This document shows positions 1 to 7,585 of a stretch of 37,951 nt of DNA, piece by piece. The notes below the pieces were generated by a model. The model searched no databases. It was not told the origin of the DNA and saw only the letters and a list, made by a program, of their open reading frames with translations. The DNA is taken from assembly GCA_023664105.1 (NCBI GenBank), contig JAMPGF010000004.1, forward strand, positions 1-37,951, written 5' to 3'. Each line of letters starts with the position of its first letter. The stretch's first letter is position 1. The position numbers were made by a program, and so were the translations under genes. This stretch comes from Butyricicoccus sp. Lineage in GTDB: Bacteria; Bacillota; Clostridia; Oscillospirales; Oscillospiraceae.

Positions 1-106
1 AGCGGCAAAGAACTGGCGACGGTCGTGACCGCCGCGCTTGAGGCGCATCCGGTGGAGACCATCACCTCGGATCGGGGCAGCGAGTTCCTCTATCATGAGC
101 ACATCA
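1..106 (+). pseudogene. IS30-like transposase fragment (both ends missing)
   Basis: Frame 1 is open from the first base and encodes about 35 residues including ETITSDRGSEF, which resembles the second catalytic Asp region of the DDE core of IS30-type transposases (SDRGSEF followed by a His-rich stretch, YHEHI). The left part lies outside the window. On the right the frame runs straight into the three-hairpin repeat at 107, so the catalytic Glu and the C-terminus are absent here. The open frame continues only into repeat sequence. I infer a transposase gene truncated by, or recombined at, the repeat. The family call rests on one motif. Confidence 0.6.
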
Positions 107-237
107 TACTAAACCCTGATAAAAAGCTCCAAAAGCTTTTTATCAGGGTTTTAATAAGACGGCGCGACGCGCTTTGCGCGCCGCGAGCGTGCGCAGCACG
201 CGGAATTCTCGATTGAACTTTCAATCGAGAATTAGTA
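107..237 (+). repeat. Three-hairpin interspersed repeat, copy 1 (131 bp)
   Basis: The element begins TACTAA and ends TTAGTA, a 6-bp terminal inverted repeat. Inside are an AT-rich stem (AAACCCTGATAAAAAGCT pairing with its complement), a GC-rich double stem (GGCGCG/CGCGCC, then GCGTGC/GCACGC) and a right stem, AATTCTCGATTGA pairing with TCAATCGAGAATT. Copy 2, in inverted orientation, is at 22587-22730, and a right-end fragment is at 28266-28309. It carries no ORF of its own, so it is either a REP-like sequence or a non-autonomous element. It interrupts the transposase fragment to its left. Confidence 0.85.
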
Positions 238-283
238 TTATACTCCGGGAGTGAAAACCGATTTCAAATGATCACTGCAATTT

Positions 284-319
284 CGCGGAAAAACCGCCGG
301 TTCCGGCGGTTTTTCCGCG
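284..319. terminator. Perfect 17-bp hairpin, probable terminator
   Basis: CGCGGAAAAACCGCCGG pairs perfectly with CCGGCGGTTTTTCCGCG across a two-base TT loop. It lies downstream of the minus-strand Nudix gene, 67 bp past its stop, and is the likely end of the methylase/nuclease/Nudix transcript. There is no long U tract on either side, but the stem itself contains a T5 run. Confidence 0.6.
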
Positions 320-385
320 TTTAATGTTCGTTTTTTGGCAGGATTGTTTCACTTGTTCCCGTCCCCCAGACACATAAGGCAGGCA

Positions 386-775
386 TCACATCCCGTCGGC
401 TTCCTTCAGCCTGCTGAGTATTTCTTCATCTGCCGGGCAGAAGGCATAGCGGTCAATCTCCCCCACTGTGATCCAGCGAATGTCGTTATGCTCCAGCTTC
501 CGGGGGACGCCTTCCCTTATGGCGGCGTGGAAAAGTGTCAGATGCACGGTCAGATCCGGGTATTCATGCTTCACATCCATAAACACATCGCCCACATCTA
601 CGGTAACGCCCAGCTCCTCCCGGCACTCCCGGATAAGCGCCTGCTCTTTTGTTTCGCCCGGCTCCACCTTGCCGCCCACGAACTCCCAGAGCAGCCCTCT
701 GGCCTTGTGGGCCGGACGCTGGCAAATCATAAATTTATTCCCATCCCAAATCAGGGCTGCTGCTACTTCCGTCAT
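386..775 (-). CDS. Nudix hydrolase (MutT-like)
   Basis: The 129-residue protein carries a complete Nudix box, GX5EX7REUXEEXGU, seen as GGKVEPGE...RECREELGV at about residues 34-57. An aromatic WEFVGGK precedes the box, as in 8-oxo-dGTP/dCTP diphosphatases. The predicted reaction is Mg-dependent hydrolysis of a nucleoside diphosphate-X substrate to NMP and pyrophosphate in the cytoplasm. Length is normal for MutT. The start lies 21 bp after the stop of the nuclease gene on the same strand, so the two are probably co-transcribed. The ribosome site is weak (GGGAG about 13 bases upstream). Whether it sanitises nucleotides generally or serves the restriction cassette cannot be told from sequence. 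Confidence 0.9.
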   Translation of the reverse strand: MTEVAAALIWDGNKFMICQRPAHKARGLLWEFVGGKVEPGETKEQALIRECREELGVTVDVGDVFMDVKHEYPDLTVHLTLFHAAIREGVPRKLEHNDIRWITVGEIDRYAFCPADEEILSRLKEADGM

Positions 776-796
776 AATTTTACAAATACTCCCTTT

Positions 797-2005
797 TTAA
801 TCTGAATTCTCCAAGCACTCGCTTCTGGGGCGGTTCGCCCTTTTCCAGCGGTAGAAGGTTTTTCCCATATACTCACTCCGCACCACCTTTGGCGAGAGCA
901 ACGTGTCCCTGTCATTATAGCGGCAGGACGCCGGAATGCCCGCCAATAAAGAGCGCAGCTGAGGCTCATCCAATACATGGGCATAATACTTTCCCACATT
1001 CATGTCACAGCAGCCGCGGGACCTCCCGGAGCAATAGTACCCGTATTGTCCGTATCTTATCGGCGCACCGCACAAGGGGCAGCAAAGGCCGTCAGGGGCG
1101 GCTGTGCCGGGCGAGGAAATGAAGCGCCGTATGACAGAGTCCAAGCTTCCTTCTCCATGCAGCGGGAGCTTCATGGCTCTTCTCCGGAAGCGCAGGAAGT
1201 ATTCCGGCTCGGACTCGTCAATATCGCCGATATCAAAGAACGAGACATATCCCGCTGAAAGCGGCGCTCTTTTCTCGTGATGGAGGAGCCAGAAGTCGGC
1301 GCCGATCATTTTGGCAAACATATGCTGCAAAATATAATCCGGCTTGTCGTATTGGGGATACCATTCGGGTATCCAGGGGGCTTCCGAGGAGCGCTTAAAC
1401 TCTACCAAAGCTGTTTTTCCGCTCTTTTCGTTAAAAATGAAGCCGTCCAGATCAAACTTGATAATATGCCGGGTCAGGCATTCGCGGCTCCACACATGGA
1501 AATAGTCGGCAAGCGTTTTGTTTTTCTTCTTCGCTGTCCCGGTGTCTGAATAGCTGACGTTCAAGAAACCGTAGATTAGCGCTCTCAGCGCCGCGCCGCT
1601 CACCGTGCCGCCCCGAAAGGAATCCCTGCTGTTCGTGCAGAAGAATTTCACCCGCTCCGGGTCGTATTTGCTCACGGACTCCTCCCATCTTCCCTCGAAC
1701 TCCTTCCGCATGGAGGGGTAGACGATCACCGCGAACGGCAGATTCATCTTCTTTGCGAATTTGCTTCCATACCAGAGAAGCATTCGGAAAGTAAGGTCGT
1801 CGGAAAAAAGCGTCCCCAGGACCTCCCTGATTCGCGCCTCCGGAAGCGCATACGGATCATACTCCAACCCAATCACCACAGAACACAGCGCGGGCGTATG
1901 CCTGTCCGCCCTTTCCGTACCCCATATCAGAAGATTGCAGTCGTCGCCTCCGGTAATAAAGTTGTCCGGGTAATTCTCCAGCATGTATTTGCCCAGCTCA
2001 TTCAC
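797..2005 (-). CDS. PD-(D/E)XK-type restriction endonuclease with C-terminal zinc finger
   Basis: This protein of about 402 residues follows a DNA methylase gene. In mid-protein (about 180-206) the segment KFDLDGFIFN...ALVEFKR fits the PD-(D/E)XK nuclease core, with an Asp in the first strand and E-F-K in the second. Near the C-terminus (about 308-335) CCPLCG...YYCSGRSRGCC resembles the zinc fingers of topoisomerase I. I infer the cleavage subunit of a type II-like restriction system. The start chosen is GTG at 2005, seven bases after GGGGAGGG; a TTG at 2011 is in frame but too close to that site. The stop lies just before the Nudix gene and the start is 20 bp after the methylase stop, so the three genes form one operon. 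Confidence 0.7.
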   Translation of the reverse strand: MNELGKYMLENYPDNFITGGDDCNLLIWGTERADRHTPALCSVVIGLEYDPYALPEARIREVLGTLFSDDLTFRMLLWYGSKFAKKMNLPFAVIVYPSMRKEFEGRWEESVSKYDPERVKFFCTNSRDSFRGGTVSGAALRALIYGFLNVSYSDTGTAKKKNKTLADYFHVWSRECLTRHIIKFDLDGFIFNEKSGKTALVEFKRSSEAPWIPEWYPQYDKPDYILQHMFAKMIGADFWLLHHEKRAPLSAGYVSFFDIGDIDESEPEYFLRFRRRAMKLPLHGEGSLDSVIRRFISSPGTAAPDGLCCPLCGAPIRYGQYGYYCSGRSRGCCDMNVGKYYAHVLDEPQLRSLLAGIPASCRYNDRDTLLSPKVVRSEYMGKTFYRWKRANRPRSECLENSD

Positions 2006-2025
2006 AGTCAAACCCTCCCCTGCCG

Positions 2026-3909
2026 TTATTCTATCTTCTTTCCGTGTCGCTCAACGAAATCGGCCTCCTGTTCGCTCAAGCCGTACTTTTTGTACAGGCA
2101 GCGGTCAATCTCAGAAATGGGTTTTGTCCAGTCGATATCGGAGTTGGAGGTGAAATCCTGAAGAGGGACATGCTCCCATTTCTGCGGGGTTATGTCCTGC
2201 GTGGTTTTCAAAACGCCGAGCATAATTCTTGCAAACTTCGTTTTGATATACTTCAAAGCAGCCTGCGCTTCGTCCAAGTTATCAAAGGCCCCAATGCCAA
2301 GGAATGTTTCGGTTGCCGCGACGCCCGGCCCGGCTAAAACCGGCGGTGAAAGGGCTTCGCCCAATTCGCCGGCCCCGTTCGCTTTGGAAAGATAAATCTT
2401 GTATTTATAAAGATTGGCCACCCTGTTTACATAGTCTTCCCTGATGTATTTGTAAACCCTTTCAACGCCCTCGCGCCCGAGGATCTGAACATATTCATGC
2501 CCGTCCCGGGGCTTATCGCCAAAAAACACCAGCGGCAGCCGCTGGAATATATTCGTCGACATATCATAGGCATGGCCTTCGCTGAGCTGATGAATTGCCT
2601 GCGGGTAATCGGCGTGCAGCTTATCGGTAAGCCGGTACGCCGTTCGTGTTATGACGATGGAGCTGAAGCTTGAAAAATCCTGCCGCTGACGGACCTTCTG
2701 CAAAATTGAATCCAGCTCCGGGTACGCCGTAAATGTTCCAATGGGGCCAAAATCCATGCTGTCATCATGGTATGTAATGGCGACCCCGCCTTTGATCTCT
2801 GTGTTATTGAAAATTCTGCCGGCATCGCGCTCATAGTACAGCACCTTCAAATGAGGATCCGAAAGCATCCGCCGGTTCCATGCCTTTGGGGTAGAGCCCG
2901 CGTCAAACAAAAACCTGGCCGGGTGGATCAGCTCAGCTCTGTCCGCCACTTTATATGAGGCGTCGATCAGCTGATGATAGATGGGGCGGGCATATGTTCT
3001 CTGCTCCCCCACGGCTACATTTTGATACGGCGGATTTCCAATCACGAAATCAAACTTCCTGCCTGTCGGCAACGCTGAAAACTCAAAACTGCCGCCGTTC
3101 CAGTCACGGACAGGGCAGCGCGGCAGCGCGCCTCCCTCGCCGGGCACAGTCCCCGTCAGACCGTCCATCTGCCAGATGTTCCAGGTTATGATGCTGACGA
3201 GCTTCTGCCGCTCCTCACTCGACGGCTCACGCCCCCAGCTCTCACGCAGGTATTCCTCAAAGGTCATCAGCAGATTGACACGGGCAATCAGCAAATTATC
3301 CCCCTGAAGCTCATAGCCATACGCGGCGCGGAACGCCCGAAACGCCCACTCCAGCCATTCCTCTTCGCTCTGCGCGTTCTCGCTGACCACGCGAAGCTTT
3401 CGGTCCAACAGCCCGACGCGCTCGGGGACGGGAAGCATCTCGCCGGTTTCCACATCATAACGGGTCACCAGATAAGGGGCCTCGCCGCAGGTGAGCTCCA
3501 GCCGCCGGGAGTCCACATATTCCTTCCAGCTTCTCCCATGTGGAAAAACCACCGCCGGAGTTGGTCTGCCCTCCCGGAAGAACACCCCTTCGGAGCCAAA
3601 CCACACCTTGTCCGCGTGGTCATTCATCTTTCGGCAGATCCAAAGCGGAGTAAACACCTCCGCGTGCCGCCGCGTCCGCTCCGATTGCTGCTCTGCGGCT
3701 TTCCGTGCGCGCGCCTTGATCACGCCTGAGTCGGAGGCGGCAATCTGCTCCGTGGTAATTTCCCCGCCGCGCTCATATCCCGCGCCGAGGGAGCGGTAAG
3801 CATCGGTCGCCCAGATGATATTCTTTTTCGTGGTTCTATCGGCCAACAGCTTGTCCAGAAGGCCCAGCTTGTGAATTCTAAGGAGCTCGTCCTGTATGTC
3901 GATAACCAC
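2026..3909 (-). CDS. Eco57I-like adenine-specific DNA methyltransferase
   Basis: The protein has about 627 residues. The N6-adenine methylase catalytic motif NPPY is at about 292-295 (FVIGNPPYQN). RHAEVFTP at about 81-88 fits motif X, and LTCGEAPYL at about 139-147 sits where motif I (S-adenosylmethionine binding) is expected, in the divergent form seen in this family. The C-terminal 250 residues probably hold target recognition. The start is GTG at 3909, preceded by AAGGAGGG at good spacing. A longer frame opens at 3969, but that ATG lies within the promoter spacer at 3960-3988. The product should methylate adenine in host DNA, protecting it from the neighbouring nuclease. No separate specificity subunit gene is present. 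Confidence 0.85.
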   Translation of the reverse strand: MVIDIQDELLRIHKLGLLDKLLADRTTKKNIIWATDAYRSLGAGYERGGEITTEQIAASDSGVIKARARKAAEQQSERTRRHAEVFTPLWICRKMNDHADKVWFGSEGVFFREGRPTPAVVFPHGRSWKEYVDSRRLELTCGEAPYLVTRYDVETGEMLPVPERVGLLDRKLRVVSENAQSEEEWLEWAFRAFRAAYGYELQGDNLLIARVNLLMTFEEYLRESWGREPSSEERQKLVSIITWNIWQMDGLTGTVPGEGGALPRCPVRDWNGGSFEFSALPTGRKFDFVIGNPPYQNVAVGEQRTYARPIYHQLIDASYKVADRAELIHPARFLFDAGSTPKAWNRRMLSDPHLKVLYYERDAGRIFNNTEIKGGVAITYHDDSMDFGPIGTFTAYPELDSILQKVRQRQDFSSFSSIVITRTAYRLTDKLHADYPQAIHQLSEGHAYDMSTNIFQRLPLVFFGDKPRDGHEYVQILGREGVERVYKYIREDYVNRVANLYKYKIYLSKANGAGELGEALSPPVLAGPGVAATETFLGIGAFDNLDEAQAALKYIKTKFARIMLGVLKTTQDITPQKWEHVPLQDFTSNSDIDWTKPISEIDRCLYKKYGLSEQEADFVERHGKKIE

Positions 3910-3959
3910 GCTGTTCCCTCCTTCGACTTTTTCTGCCGCGCACTGCCGTCGACAGGAAA

Positions 3960-3988
3960 ATGATACCACAAACGGGTAAAAAAGTCCA
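3960..3988 (-). promoter_or_regulatory. Sigma-A promoter of the methylase cassette
   Basis: On the minus strand, TGGACT (3983-3988) and TATCAT (3960-3965) are separated by 17 bp. Transcription would start near 3953, giving a leader of about 45 bases before GTG 3909. The position excludes the upstream ATG at 3969 as a start. Confidence 0.55.
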
Positions 3989-4013
3989 CAGCTATGCGCC
4001 CGTACCGCGCGTA

Positions 4014-4045
4014 AAGCAGCCGTGCGAAAGCACGGCCGCTTTTTC
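4014..4045. terminator. Hairpin terminator with GAAA loop
   Basis: AAGCAGCCGTGC pairs with GCACGGCCGCTT (one mismatch) around a GAAA tetraloop, followed by TTTT on the plus strand. It sits 11 bp past the stop of the last gene of the minus-strand sugar operon and probably ends that transcript. Confidence 0.7.
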
Positions 4046-4055
4046 TCATTTCTTA

Positions 4056-4487
4056 CTATGCGCGCTCTCCCAGCGCGGCGAGGACCTGCTTTTGCGCGGG
4101 CAGGCGGCTGAAGCGGGGATAGTCTTTTTTGTAACGCGCGTACAGCGCCGCGGCGTCGTCAGGGCTCAGCAGCCCGATAAGCTCAAGGCTCAGTCCCTGC
4201 GCCGCCAGAAGCGTCCAATAGGCCGCGTTAGCCCCGCCCTGAAGCGGCGCCGGATCGCGGAAAACGACCTCCAGCGCCTCCCGCACCTCCCCGGAGGAGG
4301 CTCCCCTGCCGGCAATGTCCGACAGCAGGACCTTCAGCTCCTCCAGCATCTGCCCGTGGCAGGGCAGGTCGCCGGGCCCCACGCCCATGCCGAGAATGCC
4401 CTGGCCCGGCCCCCGCTTGCTGTCCTGTTCGCGGAACTGCTCAAGGTAGTCCGCGTACAGCTTTTCAATCTCCTGTGCCGCCGGCAT
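4056..4487 (-). CDS. Hypothetical protein at the end of the sugar operon (143 aa)
   Basis: I do not recognise this family. It is a soluble, mostly helical-looking protein of 143 residues without signal peptide or membrane segment. The N-terminal part has EIEKLYADYLEQFREQ, the middle is Gly-rich (GPGQGILGMGVGPGDLPCHG), and the C-terminal half (YWTLLAAQGLSLELIGLLSPDDAAALYARYKKD) looks like packed helices. It starts 6 bp after the stop of the isomerase gene and precedes a terminator, so it is the last gene of the sugar operon. The tight spacing suggests a role tied to the isomerase, but no function can be assigned. Confidence 0.7.
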   Translation of the reverse strand: MPAAQEIEKLYADYLEQFREQDSKRGPGQGILGMGVGPGDLPCHGQMLEELKVLLSDIAGRGASSGEVREALEVVFRDPAPLQGGANAAYWTLLAAQGLSLELIGLLSPDDAAALYARYKKDYPRFSRLPAQKQVLAALGERA

Positions 4488-4493
4488 AGGCGC

Positions 4494-5978
4494 TCAGGCG
4501 AAGGGGTTCTCCGTGGGATAGGGCAGGGACTTGGGCTGGTTGTACGCGATGTCCTCCACGCCGAGGAGCCTGAACACCTCAAACAGAGCCTTCCCGTAGT
4601 GCCCGAAGGCCACCGCGCCGTGGTGCGGATAGCGCTTCTGGATGAGCACATGGCGATAGAAGCGGCCCATCTCGGGGATAGCGAACACGCCGATGCCGCC
4701 GAAGGAGCGGGTCCTGACCGGCAGCACCTCGCCCTGGGCGATATAGGAGCGCAGAACGCCGTCGCTGTCGCACTGGAGGCGGTAGAAGGTAATATCGCTG
4801 GCCGCGATGTCACCCTCGAGGGTGCCGCGCGTAAAGTCGGGTTCGCCGCCGGACTCAAGCAGGCGGTTCTGAATGAGCTGGTACTTCACCGCGCGGTCGG
4901 CGCACAGCTTGCAGGCCGGCGTGTTGCCGCAGTGGAAGCCCATGAAGGTATCGGTCAGGCTGTAGTCATACTTGCCCTTGATGTCCTCGTCATAAAGGTA
5001 TTTCGGCACGGAGTTGTTGATATCCAGCAGCGTCACGGTGTCGCTGGAGACGCACATGCCTATGTACTCGCTCAGCGCGCCGTAGATATCCACCTCGCAG
5101 GACACGGGGATGCCGCGGCTGGCGAGACGGGAGTTGACGTAGCAGGGCTCGAAGCCGAAGGCCTCGGGGAAGGCTGGCCAGCACTTGTCGGCAAAGGCCA
5201 CGTACTTGCGGCTGCCCCTGTGAGCCTCGGCCCAGTCAAGCAGCGTCAGCTCAAGCTGCGCCATGCGCTCGTTCAAATCGGCGTAATAGCAGCCCTCGCC
5301 CATCTCCTTTGCCATGTCGGCGCAGACCTCGGCTATGCGCGGGTCGCCGGCGTGTGCCTTGTAGGACACCAGCAGATCCAGCTCGGAGTTTTCCTCAATC
5401 TCCACGCCCAGCTCGTACAGGCCCTTAATGGGCGCGTTGCAGGCGAAGAAGTCCTGCGGACGCGGGCCGAAGGTGATTATCTTCAGGCCGCTGAGCCCCA
5501 GCAGCGCGCGGGCGATGGGCTCAAACTCGCCGATCATCTTCGCCACGTCCTCCGCGGTTCCCACGGGGTACTCGGGGATGAACGCCTTGAGATGGCGCAT
5601 GCCAAGGTTATACGAGCAATTGAGCATACCGCAGTAGGCATCGCCGCGTCCGTTTATCAGGTCGCCGTCACCCTCCGCGGCGGCGGCGTACATGCACGGG
5701 CCGTCGAAGTTCTTTGCGATGAGCGTCTCCGGCGTCTCGGGACCGAAGTTGCCCAGGAACACCACGAGGGCGTTGCAGCCGGCGTTCTTCACGTCCTCGA
5801 CCGCGGCGAGCATATCCTTTTCGTTCTCCACGGTCACGGGGCACTCGTAAATCTCTGTTCCCTGCTCCCGGCACGCGGCGGCCACAGCGGCGCGGCGGCG
5901 CTCGGACAAAGAAATAACAAAGCAGTCGCGGGATACGGCAATGATGCCCAGCTTCACCTGCGGAATGTTGGTAAGCAT
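4494..5978 (-). CDS. L-fucose/L-arabinose isomerase family protein
   Basis: The 494-residue protein matches the FucI/AraA fold in length and pattern: an N-terminal Rossmann-like domain (VKLGIIAVSRDCF, LVVFLGNFGPETP) and a C-terminal part with likely Mn ligands Glu295 (CEVDIYGA), Asp319 (LLDINN) and a late His in HHGAVAFGHYG. It would convert an aldose to its ketose. The substrate is uncertain. The operon has a xylulokinase-like kinase and no aldolase, which fits a pentose (for example D-xylose or D-arabinose) better than L-fucose. The start is ATG 5978 after AGGAGGAGATCTGTT; an upstream in-frame start at 6002 lies before that ribosome site and overlaps the preceding gene. Confidence 0.8.
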   Translation of the reverse strand: MLTNIPQVKLGIIAVSRDCFVISLSERRRAAVAAACREQGTEIYECPVTVENEKDMLAAVEDVKNAGCNALVVFLGNFGPETPETLIAKNFDGPCMYAAAAEGDGDLINGRGDAYCGMLNCSYNLGMRHLKAFIPEYPVGTAEDVAKMIGEFEPIARALLGLSGLKIITFGPRPQDFFACNAPIKGLYELGVEIEENSELDLLVSYKAHAGDPRIAEVCADMAKEMGEGCYYADLNERMAQLELTLLDWAEAHRGSRKYVAFADKCWPAFPEAFGFEPCYVNSRLASRGIPVSCEVDIYGALSEYIGMCVSSDTVTLLDINNSVPKYLYDEDIKGKYDYSLTDTFMGFHCGNTPACKLCADRAVKYQLIQNRLLESGGEPDFTRGTLEGDIAASDITFYRLQCDSDGVLRSYIAQGEVLPVRTRSFGGIGVFAIPEMGRFYRHVLIQKRYPHHGAVAFGHYGKALFEVFRLLGVEDIAYNQPKSLPYPTENPFA

Positions 5979-5998
5979 AACAGATCTCCTCCTATTAA

Positions 5999-6637
5999 TC
6001 AAATGTCGTTTGCAATATCAATATTCTCGCCGTACAGCAGCACGCTTGCCCCGTCGGCGGCCTCGGCGCTCCCGGGATGGGCCAGCAGCCACTTGTTGCA
6101 GGCGCGAAGCGTCGCGTCCTCGGCGTTGAGCGCGGTGATCTCCGGCTTCGGGCCGTTTGTGCCGCGCGGCAGGGCAATCATCACGCGAAAGCCCTTTTCC
6201 GCGTCCGCGTGGCAGGGCGCGTAGTGCAGCGTGGTGGCGTAAACCTCCACCAGCACTCCGGCAGGCGCGCGGAAAGCCTTGACCTTACCCGTGTCCAGCC
6301 GTCCGTCCGGCTCAATGTCCTGCTCGCGCGCGAGCAGAAGAACAAAGTCCTCCGTGCCGCAGTTGAGCTCGCTGCTGCGGTGGTACTCAAGGCAGTTGAG
6401 CTTCGTGTTGTGCCCGTTGCACCAGCCAAGCTGCACGGGCATCCCGCCGTAGGCGTTGTCGGCTATCTGCCGGGCTATCGGCAAGGCCTCAAGCTCCGCC
6501 TGCGAGGGCACATATTCCACGCCCTCCGGCAGCGGCGTGTACTCGCGCAGCGCCGCAAGCATAGGCGCGGTGTCGTAGCCGCCCAGCACCCTGCCGTATT
6601 CGGCAAAGGCGGGGTCATTGATTGACAAAATTTTCAT
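5999..6637 (-). CDS. DUF4867 family protein
   Basis: The 212-residue protein resembles DUF4867, a cupin-like family common in sugar operons of Clostridia and distantly similar to ureidoglycolate lyase. Visible features are the N-terminal MKILSINDPAFAEYGRV, a central CNGHNTKLNCLEYHRSSELN segment with likely metal-binding His/Glu residues, and VEVYATTLHYAPCHAD. Its start overlaps the stop of the YczE-like gene (ATGA), and the isomerase follows after 20 bp. The position suggests handling of a sugar anomer or a related intermediate, which is inference from context. No enzyme activity is established for the family to my knowledge. Confidence 0.8.
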   Translation of the reverse strand: MKILSINDPAFAEYGRVLGGYDTAPMLAALREYTPLPEGVEYVPSQAELEALPIARQIADNAYGGMPVQLGWCNGHNTKLNCLEYHRSSELNCGTEDFVLLLAREQDIEPDGRLDTGKVKAFRAPAGVLVEVYATTLHYAPCHADAEKGFRVMIALPRGTNGPKPEITALNAEDATLRACNKWLLAHPGSAEAADGASVLLYGENIDIANDI

Positions 6638-7299
6638 GTTTTATGATTCTCCCCAAATTTTTTGAGCACCGTATCGCATATCCGTCCGCTCAGCGGCATG
6701 AAAAGCTGCGCGCACGGCCCCACGAGCCCGGCGCACACCAGCGTGCCCAGCCCCACGACGCCGCCCAGAAGCCAGCCGAGCAGGGCAAAGGCCAAATCCA
6801 CGGCAACCCGGACGATACCGAAGCTTTTCCGTGTCTTGTCGCTTATCACGACGGCAACAAGGTCATTCGGTCCCGTTCCGGCCTCGGAGCGAATAACAAC
6901 GGTCATTCCAAAGGCCAAAATGACGCATCCCAGCACCAGTGCCGGCAGGCGCGCGGGAAGGCTCATTCCCTCGCCGAACAGCGGCGCAATCGGTATGCTC
7001 CACAAATCAATTATCGGCCCGCCAAGCGCCATGCACAGCAACGTGCCGACACGCACATAGCTCCTGTCCACGAACAGAAGCGCCAGCACAATGAGCAGGC
7101 ACACAAGCAGATGCACCCGACCGTGGGTCATAAATTCGGGCCACGGTATGCTCCGGTACAGCCCCTGCACGAGCACATTGAAGGGGTCCGAGCCGATGTC
7201 CGAGCACAAAAACAGCGTCACGCCCAGGTGTGCCACGGTCAGTCCCGCCAGAAGCAGAATGATCTGCGCCGCCAAACGCGGCCAGTTGACGTTCCTCAT
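6634..7299 (-). CDS. YczE/YyaS/YitT-like membrane protein
   Basis: The protein has 221 residues and about five hydrophobic segments: residues about 10-30 (IILLLAGLTVAHLGVTLFLC), 53-75, 78-100, 110-130 and 160-190. The signature GSDPFNVLVQGL after the first helix and GTGPNDLV after the fourth are typical of YczE/YitT-type integral membrane proteins. These are of unknown transport role. It overlaps the preceding small membrane gene by 4 bp (ATGA) and the following DUF4867 gene by 4 bp, so translation is coupled. It may move a sugar or small metabolite. No ATPase partner is needed for this type. Confidence 0.85.
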   Translation of the reverse strand: MRNVNWPRLAAQIILLLAGLTVAHLGVTLFLCSDIGSDPFNVLVQGLYRSIPWPEFMTHGRVHLLVCLLIVLALLFVDRSYVRVGTLLCMALGGPIIDLWSIPIAPLFGEGMSLPARLPALVLGCVILAFGMTVVIRSEAGTGPNDLVAVVISDKTRKSFGIVRVAVDLAFALLGWLLGGVVGLGTLVCAGLVGPCAQLFMPLSGRICDTVLKKFGENHKT

Positions 7300-7580
7300 T
7301 CCTCCTGCTCCCCGCGAAGCTGTTCGAGCTCCTCGTCCGTCAGCACGGCGTCCTCACAGTCGGCGCGATAGCGCTTGCAGGTAAACACCCCGAAGCCAAT
7401 CGCCGCAATGGCCAGCACCGCGCCCGCAGCCACCCGCGCCACGGGCGGGAAGGTGGCGTCCTGAATCCTGAAGCAAAGCTGGTAAGCCGAATACAGCAGG
7501 AAGACCGCCACGATTCCCCGCATCAGGGCGCGCATGTCCGCGCGGTTTTTGTCGGCTATGCGGTACTTCTTTTTCTCCAT
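7296..7580 (-). CDS. Small two-helix membrane protein
   Basis: This protein of about 94 residues begins with a basic segment (MEKKKYRIADKNRADMR), then has two predicted membrane helices (about 20-38, MRGIVAVFLLYSAYQLCF, and about 50-68, VAAGAVLAIAAIGFGVFTC) and an acidic C-terminus (LTDEELEQLRGEQEE). I know no family for it. The start is ATG 7580 preceded by GAGGGGA; the GTG three codons upstream overlaps the kinase stop. It overlaps the YczE-like gene by 4 bp, which suggests that the two membrane proteins are made together and may interact. Confidence 0.75.
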   Translation of the reverse strand: MEKKKYRIADKNRADMRALMRGIVAVFLLYSAYQLCFRIQDATFPPVARVAAGAVLAIAAIGFGVFTCKRYRADCEDAVLTDEELEQLRGEQEE

Positions 7581-7585
7581 TCCCC

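Noticed and set aside
3960-6224. Very long plus-strand open frame (over 700 codons) opposite the isomerase and DUF4867 genes
   Set aside because: It is antisense to two well-supported genes, has low-complexity Ala/Val/Leu/His composition and matches no family; a by-product of high GC at third codon positions.
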